From the NCBI GenBank assembly GCA_026391075.1, contig JAPLES010000023.1, forward strand, positions 1 through 64,000: a stretch of 64,000 nt of DNA, in the 5' to 3' direction. The DNA comes from Bacteroidota bacterium. Lineage in GTDB: Bacteria; Bacteroidota; Bacteroidia; Chitinophagales; LD1. This document shows positions 27,331 through 35,446 of the stretch, in pieces (position 1 is the first letter of the stretch; the number at the start of each line of letters is the position of its first letter). The notes beneath the pieces are model-generated. The model was not told the origin of the DNA, ran no database searches, and saw nothing but the letters and a program-made list of their open reading frames with translations. The translations under genes were made by a program, and so were the position numbers.

Positions 27331-27363
27331 AAACCTTATAGGTTATTAAAACCTATAAGGTTT
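27331..27363. repeat. 14-bp perfect inverted repeat (AACCTATAAGGTT family)
   Basis: aaaccttataggtt (27331-27344) and aacctataaggttt (27350-27363) are perfect complements with a 5-nt spacer. I recognise this kind of element as a common extragenic palindrome in bacteroidete genomes. It sits between the stop of the giant protein and its terminator and could stabilise the mRNA end. Confidence 0.7.
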
Positions 27364-27370
27364 CAAAAGC

Positions 27371-27403
27371 AAAGCCCTTCGCAATCTGCGAGGGGCTTTT
27401 GAT
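27371..27403 (+). terminator. Intrinsic terminator after the giant surface protein gene
   Basis: A 12-bp stem aaagcccttcgc (27371-27382) / gcgaggggcttt (27388-27399), one G-U pair, loop aatct, is followed by TTTTGATTTTG. It may also work for the convergent DUF423 gene on the other strand. Confidence 0.88.
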
Positions 27404-27423
27404 TTTGTACAACGACTTAAATA

Positions 27424-27834
27424 TTACGATTGATTTTTTTCGGAAACAGTTGTTGTTTGCAAAAAATGAAACAACAACAATGCCCAACCGCACATAAAAA
27501 ATATTCCTCCTAATGGAGTTACGGGGCCAATAATGAATGTTGGAATTCCGCTTAGTTCACGCGAGGCTAATAAATACAGTGAGCCCGAAAAACAAACTAT
27601 ACCTAATATAAAACAGATAGCTGCGTTGCGAACAATAGTTACATGCTGCGTTCGTAAATACAAACAACAAAATAGCAAAGCAAGGGTATGGTAGAACTGG
27701 TATTGAATTCCTTTTTCCCAAATAGCTATAGCATCAGCAGAAACAAGTGAACGTAACGCATGTGCGCCAAATGCTCCTAAGCCAACAGCGATAAATCCGG
27801 AGAATGCAGTTGCAGTAAAAATTATTTTTTGCAT
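27424..27834 (-). CDS. DUF423 family membrane protein
   Basis: 136 residues with four hydrophobic segments. The N-terminal motif FIAVGLGAFGAHALRSL and then WEKGIQYQFYHTLALL are diagnostic of DUF423 (YgdD-like) inner-membrane proteins. The family is widespread and its function is unknown to me. The gene stands alone, convergent with the giant surface-protein gene and divergent from marR. Confidence 0.92.
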   Translation of the reverse strand: MQKIIFTATAFSGFIAVGLGAFGAHALRSLVSADAIAIWEKGIQYQFYHTLALLFCCLYLRTQHVTIVRNAAICFILGIVCFSGSLYLLASRELSGIPTFIIGPVTPLGGIFFMCGWALLLFHFLQTTTVSEKNQS

Positions 27835-27920
27835 GAAGTAAATTTTGAAGCGTAAATGAAATGAAAATTGATTACAGCAGCACTGCTTAAAATGAAGCCG
27901 GCAAATTCATGATGCTTTTT

Positions 27921-27928
27921 TATTTTTG
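27921..27928 (+). promoter_or_regulatory. -7 promoter element of the marR-like gene
   Basis: TATTTTTG is an exact TAnnTTTG match, 17 nt before the ATG at 27946. No TTTG is found at about 19 nt upstream. Confidence 0.45.
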
Positions 27929-27945
27929 TATTAACCCACTCGCAT

Positions 27946-28413
27946 ATGCCCACTATAGAAAGCCTTATTAAACAAACCAAATTTAAAGACGAAAAGCAGA
28001 AGGCGATGATTAGCGTAATCTATACCGCGAACGCTTTGAATAATTTTCACGAAAATTATTTTAGTAAGCATCAGTTAACCTTACAGCAATATAATGCCTT
28101 ACGAATTTTGAGAGGTCAATACCCAAAACCGGCAACCGTTAATCTAATTCGTGAGCGCATGATTGATAAAATGAGCGATGCATCGCGCATTGTTGCACGA
28201 TTGCGCAAAGGAGGATTCTTAGATAGGGTAGTCAGTAAAACCGATAAACGAGCAGTAGATGTGATGATTACACAGAAAGGCTTAGATGTGCTGAGCGTAA
28301 TTGATTTGGATACCGACAAAACTGAAGCGCCTACAAAATTACTGAGTGAAGCAGAAGCAAAAGAATTAAGTCGTTTAATTGGAAAGATGATTGACGCTTT
28401 AGTAGCGGAATAA
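27946..28413 (+). CDS. MarR-family transcriptional regulator
   Basis: 155 residues with a winged helix-turn-helix. Helices HQLTLQQYNALRILRGQYPK and the recognition part VNLIRERMIDKMSDASRIVA precede the wing KTDKRAVDVMITQKGLDVLS. The N-terminus (YTANALNNFHENYFSK) and the last helix (KELSRLIGKMIDALVAE) would form the dimer interface. No obvious target is adjacent. Neighbours are DUF423 (divergent) and an rRNA methyltransferase (convergent). The inducing ligand is unknown. Confidence 0.92.
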   Translation: MPTIESLIKQTKFKDEKQKAMISVIYTANALNNFHENYFSKHQLTLQQYNALRILRGQYPKPATVNLIRERMIDKMSDASRIVARLRKGGFLDRVVSKTDKRAVDVMITQKGLDVLSVIDLDTDKTEAPTKLLSEAEAKELSRLIGKMIDALVAE

Positions 28414-28417
28414 ACTA

Positions 28418-29302
28418 CTACTTGTTTTTTGCAAAGCGCACAAAAGCTCCTAATGGAAGTTTCTTCTTGAAATTATCTTCTAGATACAACTCCCCTATTT
28501 CTAAATTTTCGGGTTTGAATTTTTGCCGCACTAAGTTTTCTAAAATCATGGAGGAAAAACCTAGCGAATAAGCATTGAGAATTAAAAAATGCTCTTCAGG
28601 ATTCAGCAATTGCAAAACGAGTTGCATCATTTCATTGATGTTGTCTTCCAGTTTCCATTTTTCGCCATCAGGTCCGTGACCGAAAGCGGGCGGGTCGAGA
28701 ATGATGCCATGATATTTGTTCCCGCGTTTTACTTCGCGCTTTACAAATTTTAGCGCGTCTTCAACCACCCAACGAATATTATCCAGTTTGCTCAACTCCA
28801 TATTTTCTTTTGCCCAAGTAACTACTTGTTTAATCGAATCAAGATGCAAAGTATCGGCACCGGCAGCTCTGGCTGCCAGCGATGCACCACCGGTATAAGC
28901 AAAAAGATTCAGAAATTTAGGGGAAGTAGTTTTAATCTTTTTTGTTGCGTTGAAAATGTAATTCCAGTTGATAGCCTGTTCAGGAAATATGCCCACATGC
29001 TTGAACGATGTAAGTCCTAGGCGAAATTTTATTTCACTCTTGCTGTTACCAATTTCGCATTTGACTTGCCACTGGTCAGGCATTTGTTTCAGCTTTTTCC
29101 AGTCGCCACTTGAGGAAGATTTAGGAACAAAATGAACGTGTGCGCGCTTTTCCCATTCATTCATACCCATACTCGCATCCCATACAGCTTGTGGTTCCGG
29201 ACGAATAGTGGTGAAATTTCCGAAGCGTTCGAGTTTGAGAAAGTTACCGCAATCAATGAGTTCGTAATCAGAAAAATTTTCAGGAGTGAGCGAAAGAATC
29301 AT
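28418..29302 (-). CDS. Class I SAM-dependent rRNA methyltransferase (RlmI/RlmK-like)
   Basis: 294 residues. The pattern is that of 23S rRNA cytosine/guanine methyltransferases of the PF10672 group: FLNLFAYTGGASLAARAAGA (motif I), ADTLHLDSIKQVVTWAKENM, IRWVVEDALKFVKREVKRG, and the catalytic-type IILDPPAFGHGPDGEKW. The N-terminal PUA domain of full RlmI is not evident; instead there is a short N-terminal beta domain, as in many bacteroidete members. The exact nucleotide target is not predictable. It convergently meets marR with a 4-bp gap and lies upstream of no clear partner. Confidence 0.88.
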   Translation of the reverse strand: MILSLTPENFSDYELIDCGNFLKLERFGNFTTIRPEPQAVWDASMGMNEWEKRAHVHFVPKSSSSGDWKKLKQMPDQWQVKCEIGNSKSEIKFRLGLTSFKHVGIFPEQAINWNYIFNATKKIKTTSPKFLNLFAYTGGASLAARAAGADTLHLDSIKQVVTWAKENMELSKLDNIRWVVEDALKFVKREVKRGNKYHGIILDPPAFGHGPDGEKWKLEDNINEMMQLVLQLLNPEEHFLILNAYSLGFSSMILENLVRQKFKPENLEIGELYLEDNFKKKLPLGAFVRFAKNK

Positions 29303-29316
29303 GAAGTGAAGTATTT

Positions 29317-29643
29317 CTAATTTTTCGATTGGTTGTCGACAATAACAAAAACATCTTCGTTATCTTTTTTCATCCAGTAATGTTCGCGCGCAAATTTTTC
29401 TTGCGATTGTGGGTTGGATGTTAATTCCAAAAAAGCTTTATCGGTTGCGGCAATTTGCTGTACAAAAAACAATTTCTTTTCCCGCAAATCGCTAAGTTGA
29501 ATAGACAAGCGGTATTGGTTGGCAACATTGTTTTCATCAAAAAAAATCATCCATGCTACAAATAAACTAGCCGCAATGAAATACGGATTTTTAAAAAGTG
29601 CAGGGATGTTCTTCGATTTTTTCTGAATTGCTTTCCACATCAT
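29317..29643 (-). CDS. Septum formation initiator (DivIC/FtsB-like) protein
   Basis: 108 residues. A short cytosolic start is followed by one membrane helix (PYFIAASLFVAWMIFF). Next is a periplasmic coiled coil (NQYRLSIQLSDLREKKLFFV) and the DivIC-type end NPQSQEKFAREHYWMKKDNE with its conserved ER/EH-YxMKK pattern. It fits the bitopic division protein that bridges FtsL and FtsQ-like partners. It starts with two consecutive methionines; either could be the start. Not next to other division genes. Confidence 0.85.
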   Translation of the reverse strand: MMWKAIQKKSKNIPALFKNPYFIAASLFVAWMIFFDENNVANQYRLSIQLSDLREKKLFFVQQIAATDKAFLELTSNPQSQEKFAREHYWMKKDNEDVFVIVDNQSKN

Positions 29644-29727
29644 AAAGCTAATGTGCCGCTATTGTTTTGTGCTTTCAAGTTTTGAAAAGAAAGAATGTAA
29701 ACAGCAGTATGGTAAAAAAGACAACAC

Positions 29728-31032
29728 CTAATTTTTGCGCAATAGAAAATTCAAACGCTCAGGTATGTATTTTGAATTTATCTGAATAATAAATGCAAAC
29801 ATGAAGAGAACAAGGAGTGGAGTTTTGTAGCGAACCAGATTGCCAAGAACAGGAGTACAGATTCCAACGATTGCAAAATATGCGAGGGAGACTGTCAATA
29901 AAAACAAGAAGAGGTTAAGGCTTGCGTTCTGCTTTCGGTTTCTAAAAGCGAAGCACATAAGCAGAAAAGGAACGATGAAAACATTTTCGGCAGCGCTTGC
30001 CAGCATCATCATGTTTTTGGTTTCCCAGATATAAGGACGTGTGATGGTGTTCCAAATTCCGACAGCAGAAGTTTTCAAAATGTTCAAGGGGTCATCTTTT
30101 AATTCGGGGATTTCAATTCTGCTGCCCGCTTTAAAATACTCGGCTTCTTTAATGGAGTGTGTTTGCTTATTAATAAGCATTTGCTGCAGATTTATTTGAG
30201 GAACGATATAGCGAACATTGAAAGCCAAGAGCAACAAAACCAAATTGACTAAAACATATTTCAGCAGAACAAAACTTGGATTTTCGTTTTTTCGGAAGAG
30301 CAGATAGGCAATTGTTGCGGGAAGCAGACATGCAAGGACAAAAAACTTGGTAATGAGAATAAGCATAGAGCCTATTATTAAAGCAAGGATTGAATTGCGT
30401 GTTCCCCAATTTGTAATGCCATAAATAAACAAGCCAAGCCCCGAAATTAAAACGGGCTCTTTCATTACTCCACTGGTCCAGAATAAAATAGAAGGGAGAA
30501 ACAAAACTGGAATGGCGAGGATAGAATTTTTGACATCTGTAAAACCGAAAATGGAATTGGCGATAAGAACGAAACCCAGAAGCGATATGAAACACATAAA
30601 CAGAATGTGCACGAAATACGTTTTGAATGAAATAAACATGAGCAACGCGTTGAGGCGAATGAGCGTTTTGTTTTCGTTCACAGGTGCTTCATCAAAATTG
30701 CGTTCCCAGTTTTTCATTTGCGAAGTGAAAGGTAAAGTGGTTTCGTCTTCCTTTCCTATTAGCATTTGAAAAAATGCTTGCGGGTTTTCGCTGGCAGTGT
30801 TGCGAAGTATGAGTGCATCGTTGTAAAATTTGTGGACGTCATTGTTTTGCACGTCCTTGTAGTAGAAGGAATAGATGAACCAAATAAAAATGCCTACTAC
30901 AAATTTCAGATTGAATAAAACGTGTGTGACGAGTGGCTTGAAATTTTTGAACTGGAAAATTCTAAAACGAAAAATGAGTGCATTGAAAAGCACTAAGTAA
31001 AATGCGGTAAGAAAAATTTCTTTAGCTGCCAT
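29728..31032 (-). CDS. Polytopic membrane protein of unknown function
   Basis: 434 residues with about ten hydrophobic segments (for example TAFYLVLFNALIFRFRIFQF, FVVGIFIWFIYSFYY, LFMCFISLLGFVLIAN). There is one large extracytoplasmic loop after the second helix (HKFYNDALILRNTASENPQA). The layout resembles polymerase or glycosyltransferase-like envelope proteins (EpsG/Wzy or GT39 type). I see no diagnostic motif, so the function is unknown. It is a single gene divergent from the HhH-protein gene. Confidence 0.8.
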   Translation of the reverse strand: MAAKEIFLTAFYLVLFNALIFRFRIFQFKNFKPLVTHVLFNLKFVVGIFIWFIYSFYYKDVQNNDVHKFYNDALILRNTASENPQAFFQMLIGKEDETTLPFTSQMKNWERNFDEAPVNENKTLIRLNALLMFISFKTYFVHILFMCFISLLGFVLIANSIFGFTDVKNSILAIPVLFLPSILFWTSGVMKEPVLISGLGLFIYGITNWGTRNSILALIIGSMLILITKFFVLACLLPATIAYLLFRKNENPSFVLLKYVLVNLVLLLLAFNVRYIVPQINLQQMLINKQTHSIKEAEYFKAGSRIEIPELKDDPLNILKTSAVGIWNTITRPYIWETKNMMMLASAAENVFIVPFLLMCFAFRNRKQNASLNLFLFLLTVSLAYFAIVGICTPVLGNLVRYKTPLLVLFMFAFIIQINSKYIPERLNFLLRKN

Positions 31033-31092
31033 TGCACCGAAAGTAAAAAATAAGGGAGTTATTAAGCAGCAAAGAGTTTTTTAAATTGCATT

Positions 31093-32055
31093 ATGTGGCG
31101 TTGGCTTGAAAAATATTTCACGTTTACACAAAGTGAAAAAGCAGGAATCATATTGCTTGTTCTTGCATCGTTGCTTGCGTTTATTGTTCCCGCAACTTAC
31201 CTCTATTACAAACCCATTGAGCATACTGATAATTCACTTTACCAAAAAGAAGCTGATGCTTTTATAAAAGAGTTCAACGAAAAGAAAGAACTCGCACTTT
31301 TGGTAGATAGCCTGAGACGAGAAAGTGTTCTTCTCGCAAGCAGAGATTCAACTCTTGATTCAAACTCAAGTTTCAAAAAGAAAAAAGAACGCAAGATTAC
31401 CTACTTCGAATTTGACCCAAATAAAATCGGAATTGCCGAGTGGATGAAACTTGGTTTTAGTGAAAAACAAGCGGAGAGCATTGAGAAGTTGAAAGCGAAA
31501 GGATATAAATTTCGGAAACCGGAAGATTTGAAAAGTGTTTTTGTGGTGGGCGAAGAAAATTACAATCGCCTTTCGACTTATATAAAAATAGACCCGAACG
31601 ATTTTCCGAAGAAGGAATTTCCAAAACCAGTTTATCCCGAAAAGCAGAAAGAGAAATATGTGGTGGATATCAACTCAGCAGATTCATCTTTGTTTGAAAG
31701 GCAGAGAGGGATTGGTCCATCCCTTGCAAGCAGAATCATTAAATATAGAGAAAGGCTGGGCGGTTTTGTTTCTACTGAGCAGATAAGAGAAGTTTGGAAT
31801 TTTCCTGACAGCACCTATCAAAGTTTGAAAGACAAATTTGTGGTGAATGAAATTGCTTTGAAAAAAATCAAACTTAATACCGATGATTTTGAGACTATGC
31901 GCAAGCATCCTTATATCAATTACTCCTTTGCAAAGGTTTTTATGGCTTACAAAAAAGAGCACGGAAATTTTAAAACGGTAGAAGACCTGAAAAAGATTGC
32001 GGCAATGAACGACAGCATATTTAAAAAGATGCAGCCGTATCTTTCAGTAGAGTGA
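31093..32055 (+). CDS. Helix-hairpin-helix (ComEA-like) membrane-anchored protein
   Basis: 320 residues: a cytosolic N-terminus, one membrane helix (GIILLVLASLLAFIVPATYL, about residues 19-38), a charged spacer and then several HhH units. Clear ones are FDPNKIGIAEWMKLGFSEKQ, VDINSADSSLFERQRGIGPS with LASRIIKYRERLGGFVSTEQ, and a last one around KHPYINYSFAKVFMAYKKEH. This triple-HhH arrangement is widespread in Bacteroidota and is related to the DNA-binding part of ComEA. DNA uptake has not been established here; no other competence genes are adjacent. The stop is 2 bp from the convergent next gene. Confidence 0.85.
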   Translation: MWRWLEKYFTFTQSEKAGIILLVLASLLAFIVPATYLYYKPIEHTDNSLYQKEADAFIKEFNEKKELALLVDSLRRESVLLASRDSTLDSNSSFKKKKERKITYFEFDPNKIGIAEWMKLGFSEKQAESIEKLKAKGYKFRKPEDLKSVFVVGEENYNRLSTYIKIDPNDFPKKEFPKPVYPEKQKEKYVVDINSADSSLFERQRGIGPSLASRIIKYRERLGGFVSTEQIREVWNFPDSTYQSLKDKFVVNEIALKKIKLNTDDFETMRKHPYINYSFAKVFMAYKKEHGNFKTVEDLKKIAAMNDSIFKKMQPYLSVE

Positions 32056-32057
32056 GG

Positions 32058-32720
32058 CTATTGTCCCCATGAGAAAGCATCAGCGTTAGCTTCATTAAAC
32101 AAATGCGGATAATGAACTTTCAATTCAGCCACAAACAAATCGAATGGAAAATCATCGAACTGGCCATACTCATGTAAGTAGTTCATGTATTTTTTATCAC
32201 CGTTGAATTCTTGAAAAATAGAATCGTGGTGACCATCGAAATCAAGCGCGTTAGTTCCGAATTTTTCGCATAAACTTTTGTTGAATGCCGGAGTGCATTT
32301 TATCCATTTGCCATCAATCCAAAATTCGTTGTAGCCGTGAAAAACGAATTTATCGGTGCGCAACATCTCTACAAATTTTTTAGTGGATAGGTGATTCTGC
32401 ACAATTGAAAAACCTAAGCGCGATGGAATGTTATGAACTCTTCCAACTGCACACAGCAATAACGATTTCTCAATGCAATAACCAAGTCCACGCTCCAGCG
32501 TTTTAGAAGCAGAAATTTCCTCGGGAATTAAAATAAGATTATAGGGATTATAAAGAATTTCATCGCGCACGGCTAAATACAAGTCAACAGCTTTTTGATT
32601 ATCTGTTTTATCTGTAGAAGTTCTCGCGTGAGCGTATTCAATTACCTTGGGATGGTCACTATCAATGAACTTTGTAGGACGGAGATAGATTTCAAAATCA
32701 TTTGTTGCCACAGATTGCAC
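32058..32720 (-). CDS. Transglutaminase-like domain protein
   Basis: 220 residues, cytosolic. The transglutaminase-like fold is indicated by LERGLGYCIEKSLLLCAVGR (catalytic Cys in GYCIEK), NIPSRLGFSIVQNH, and the His/Asp region HGYNEFWIDGKWIKCTPAFN. It is of the short bacterial type usually annotated as peptidase or unknown. The start (ATG at 32720) lies in a repeat-like sequence (gccacagattgcacgg), so the true start could be slightly downstream. Substrate unknown. Confidence 0.85.
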   Translation of the reverse strand: MQSVATNDFEIYLRPTKFIDSDHPKVIEYAHARTSTDKTDNQKAVDLYLAVRDEILYNPYNLILIPEEISASKTLERGLGYCIEKSLLLCAVGRVHNIPSRLGFSIVQNHLSTKKFVEMLRTDKFVFHGYNEFWIDGKWIKCTPAFNKSLCEKFGTNALDFDGHHDSIFQEFNGDKKYMNYLHEYGQFDDFPFDLFVAELKVHYPHLFNEANADAFSWGQ

Positions 32721-32753
32721 GGATTTACACGGACTAAATTCAAATGGGTTTTC

Positions 32754-33290
32754 TTACATCTTGTGCTTGCAGCACTCTTTCTTTTCACCTTCGCATTTTT
32801 TTTCGCCTTCGCATTTCTTTGTGCGTTGCGTTTCGCGTTTCTCTGCGCAACAAGCTTTGCCCGCTTCATGACACATACTCATACATTCTTCTTTACTCAT
32901 AATACAGCGACCGCGCTCTTTGCACATAGCTTCGCATTTTTCTGCACCCATCATTTTGCTGCACATTTCTTTTTCCATTACCACACTGTCGCCTTCCATG
33001 GTGTAGCCATTCATGGTGCAAGTAGCAGAACTGTCTTTTGTGCAATGCCCCATGCCGTCATCTTTAATAATGATTTCCTTTTCCATTTTGCAGCCACCCT
33101 TTCCTTCGCAGTGGTTAAAACAATACCGCTGACAAGCTCGAGCGCCAATCAAACCAATATTTACCAATGAAAGCCCAATGACAAGCCAAGCTAGCACTGT
33201 AAAAAGCGTGCCCATAAATTCGCGTTGAACTTTTATTAATAAATAAACACCAGCTGCTAAAGCGAGTATCGAAAGTGGAAGTGCTATCAT
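32754..33290 (-). CDS. Cysteine-rich membrane protein of unknown function
   Basis: 178 residues. Two hydrophobic helices lie at the N-terminus (LPLSILALAAGVYLLIKVQR and FTVLAWLVIGLSLVNIGLIG). They are followed by a tail of about 125 residues with 18 cysteines and many methionines, histidines and lysines. Examples are CQRYCFNHCEGKGGC, CSKMMGAEKCEAMCKERGRC, ECMSMCHEAGKACC and KKCEGEKKCEGEKKECC. The pattern suggests metal binding (Cu or Zn) or a disulfide-rich domain, but I recognise no family. The last 25 residues derive from a short tandem sequence resembling dispersed DNA repeats. It has a promoter-like TATATTCG (33312-33319) upstream. A genuine gene is likely because of the regular structure. 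Confidence 0.7.
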   Translation of the reverse strand: MIALPLSILALAAGVYLLIKVQREFMGTLFTVLAWLVIGLSLVNIGLIGARACQRYCFNHCEGKGGCKMEKEIIIKDDGMGHCTKDSSATCTMNGYTMEGDSVVMEKEMCSKMMGAEKCEAMCKERGRCIMSKEECMSMCHEAGKACCAEKRETQRTKKCEGEKKCEGEKKECCKHKM

Positions 33291-33326
33291 GTTTTTTGTT
33301 TTTTGTTGTCGCGAATATAATCGCCT

Positions 33327-33356
33327 TTTGTCAATAGCGTTTTGCGATTACATTCG
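33327..33356 (+). promoter_or_regulatory. Promoter of the thioesterase gene
   Basis: TTTG (33327-33330), an 18-nt spacer and TACATTCG (33349-33356) match the Bacteroidota pattern with C for T at position 7 of the -7 box. It is 28 nt before the chosen ATG. Confidence 0.6.
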
Positions 33357-33384
33357 CCACCGTTTCGCTATTAAAATTAATACC

Positions 33385-33825
33385 ATGCTCAACCTGGAAG
33401 AAGAAAAATCCAAATTTCGTTTTAAAATGAAACTCGATATTCGATGGAGCGATATGGACGAAATGCGCCACGTGAACAACGCAGTTTACCATACTTATAC
33501 AGAACAGGCAAGAATTTATTACTTCCACGATACGTTGCAACTCGATTGGGCTAAAGCCAGTTTTATTCTTGCCAGTTCACACATGGACTATTTGAAACCA
33601 CTTACTTTTCCCGGTGAAGCGTATTTGTATTTGCGATGCACAAAGTTTGGTACTAAAAGTTTTGAGTTGCAATATTTGATTACCGTTATTGAAAAAGGTG
33701 TTGAACGGTTGGCTGCTGCAGCATCAACCACACTTGTTATGTTCGATTATAAAACGAATACAACAGTGGTTATGCCGGAAAGTATTAAGGAGATTATAAG
33801 GAATTACGAACCCGTAAAAATTTAA
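33385..33825 (+). CDS. Acyl-CoA thioesterase (4HBT hot-dog fold)
   Basis: The start at 33385 gives 146 residues (MLNLEEEKSKFRFKMKLDIR); a 32-codon longer frame overlaps the promoter. The hot-dog motif is DIRWSDMDEMRHVNNAVYHT (catalytic-type Asp and the HVNNAVY signature of the FadM/YbgC group), followed by FGTKSFELQYLITVIEKGVE. It hydrolyses acyl-CoA or acyl-ACP esters, but the preferred acyl group is unknown. It is 2 bp upstream of the YciO-like gene, so an operon is likely. Confidence 0.9.
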   Translation: MLNLEEEKSKFRFKMKLDIRWSDMDEMRHVNNAVYHTYTEQARIYYFHDTLQLDWAKASFILASSHMDYLKPLTFPGEAYLYLRCTKFGTKSFELQYLITVIEKGVERLAAAASTTLVMFDYKTNTTVVMPESIKEIIRNYEPVKI

Positions 33826-33827
33826 TT

Positions 33828-34442
33828 GTGCTGCTGCGAATCAACCCCGATAACATTGACGACCGACTGATTTTTCAGGTGGTGAACTGTTTGAGAAAAG
33901 GAGGAGTAATTATTTATCCAACGGATACGGTTTATACGCTCGGCTGCGATTTGACTCATCGCGATGCTTACGAAAAAGTTTGCAAACTGAAAGACATTAA
34001 ATCGAACAAAGCCAATTTTTCTATTGTGTGCTACGACCTTAGCCACATTACTGATTTTACAATGAACGTGCCCACACCGGTTTACAAAATGATGAAGAAA
34101 TGTTTGCCCGGTCCTTACACGTTTATTCTCAATGGCAATAACAATCTCTCAAAAATTTATGGATACAATAAAAAAACGGTGGGTATTCGAGTGCCCGACA
34201 ATTCAATTGCCCGCGCTATTGTAGATGAGTTGGGTGCGCCCATTCTTTCTGCTTCTATAAAAAATGCGGATACGATTCTTGAATACATTACCAACCCCGA
34301 TGAATTGTACGAAGCTTATGAGAGTATGGTAGATATTGTAATTGATGGTGGAGTTGGTGGTAACATTGCTTCCACAGTAATTGATTTTACCAGCAATGAA
34401 GCTTTGCTGGTGCGCGAAGGCGCTGGGGTGTTCCCGTTATAA
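33828..34442 (+). CDS. YciO/YrdC/Sua5-family protein (threonylcarbamoyl-AMP synthase-like)
   Basis: 204 residues from a GTG start at 33828, 2 bp after the thioesterase stop. The YrdC fold is shown by GGVIIYPTDTVYTLGCDLTH and VCKLKDIKSNKANFSIVCYD. It continues with CLPGPYTFIL and VGIRVPDNSIARAIVDELGA. The length matches YciO-like stand-alone proteins rather than full Sua5. The family binds RNA and ATP; participation in t6A synthesis is possible but not certain for YciO forms. Confidence 0.88.
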   Translation: MLLRINPDNIDDRLIFQVVNCLRKGGVIIYPTDTVYTLGCDLTHRDAYEKVCKLKDIKSNKANFSIVCYDLSHITDFTMNVPTPVYKMMKKCLPGPYTFILNGNNNLSKIYGYNKKTVGIRVPDNSIARAIVDELGAPILSASIKNADTILEYITNPDELYEAYESMVDIVIDGGVGGNIASTVIDFTSNEALLVREGAGVFPL

Positions 34443-34499
34443 TACGTTAATGCTTTTTACACAGCCATTTTAAAACTACATTCGTAGGAATTCTTCCCT

Positions 34500-34892
34500 T
34501 TGAAAAAAACAGGTCTCTTTTTTTTACTCAGTTATTTTTTGTTCGGCACTTTTTTTTTGCCGCTGGGCAATTTTTCTTCGCTGGTTGATGTACCCAATAT
34601 GTATGCAGTGTGCAAAAACACCGAAGATAAAGACATGACCGTTTTTGATTTTGTGACCGATCATTTAGTTGATGTTGATTTTATTTTTGACCAGCATGAA
34701 AATGAGGATGAACAAAAACCACATACACCCATTCAATTTCAACATTTGCAATTGCAAACATTTTTTTGGCAACCCACTATCGCGCTGTCATTGGCTAAGC
34801 CTGCCGTAATTAAAACATCACAAGCTAGTTTTCCTCGTAGGCTTATTCCTAGCGAGTATATCTCCAAAATTTTCCGCCCTCCCATAGTTTAG
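34500..34892 (+). CDS. Small exported protein upstream of a TonB-receptor locus
   Basis: 130 residues from a TTG start at 34500 (an ATG is not available in frame). The signal peptide or anchor is MKKTGLFFLLSYFLFGTFFL. The middle is acidic and histidine-bearing (DFIFDQHENEDEQKPH), and it ends in IFRPPIV. Small proteins with an acidic/His middle and a C-terminal 'PP' end occur ahead of TonB-receptor or metal-efflux genes in Bacteroidota. I know no assigned function. TACATTCG (34477-34484) and AGGAA before the start support expression here. A metal-related role would be inference. Confidence 0.6.
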   Translation: MKKTGLFFLLSYFLFGTFFLPLGNFSSLVDVPNMYAVCKNTEDKDMTVFDFVTDHLVDVDFIFDQHENEDEQKPHTPIQFQHLQLQTFFWQPTIALSLAKPAVIKTSQASFPRRLIPSEYISKIFRPPIV

Positions 34893-34966
34893 ATTTCCTT
34901 CTTTATTGACCAAGTCAAATTGAGTTACTTTATTCATATCTATCTATCCATTTAAAATTTTTAAAA

Positions 34967-35389
34967 ATGAAATCAATCATCACGCTCATACTATCTATCG
35001 CATTAAGTTCAATTATTACCGCGCAAGTTAAAGTTCCTGGAACTGTTGAGGCTGCGCTAAAACAAAAATTTCCTTCGGTAGAAAAACCACTTTGGGATAA
35101 AGAAAATGCCCATGAATACGAGGCGGAGTTTATGTTGAAGGGAGTTAAAACCTCTGCTAATTTTTCGGATGACGGAAAATGGTTAGAAACTGAAATGGAA
35201 ATTGCTGCTGCCGCACTACCCAAAAAAGTGGCCGATGCTTTCCACGCAAAATATATAGGAGTAGAAATTACAGGTGCTGCTAAAATTGAAACTGCGGACA
35301 ATAAAATAAAGTACGAGGCAGAATTTAAAACCAACGGTAAAAAACAGGAAGTTCTGTTTGATGCTGATGGAAATCTATTGAAGCAATAA
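34967..35389 (+). CDS. PepSY-like domain protein, exported
   Basis: 140 residues with the signal peptide MKSIITLILSIALSSIITAQ. It has two tandem copies of a strand-turn-helix unit typical of the putative PepSY-like beta-lactamase-inhibitor-type domain (PF11396). The first is VEAALKQKFPSVEKPLWDKE with YEAEFMLKGVKTSANFSDDG. The second is VADAFHAKYIGVEITGAAKI with YEAEFKTNGKKQEVLFDADG. It is periplasmic. It lies between the small exported protein and the TonB receptor, suggesting a shared regulon. A terminator follows directly. Confidence 0.85.
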   Translation: MKSIITLILSIALSSIITAQVKVPGTVEAALKQKFPSVEKPLWDKENAHEYEAEFMLKGVKTSANFSDDGKWLETEMEIAAAALPKKVADAFHAKYIGVEITGAAKIETADNKIKYEAEFKTNGKKQEVLFDADGNLLKQ

Positions 35390-35398
35390 ATTCTTTCT

Positions 35399-35435
35399 AA
35401 TTACGGAGATGCTTTTGGCATCTCCGTAATTTTAA
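35399..35435 (+). terminator. Intrinsic terminator between the PepSY-like gene and the TonB receptor
   Basis: A 14-bp perfect stem, aattacggagatgc (35399-35412) / gcatctccgtaatt (35418-35431), loop ttttg, is followed by TTAATTTAA. It could terminate or only attenuate, since the receptor ATG is 15 bp later. Confidence 0.75.
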
Positions 35436-35446
35436 TTTAACCATCA

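Noticed and set aside
32595..33170. Phe/Ala/His-rich plus-strand reading frame opposite the transglutaminase and cysteine-rich genes
   Set aside because: It is the complement of KKE/CEG-rich codons; composition is typical of a shadow frame.
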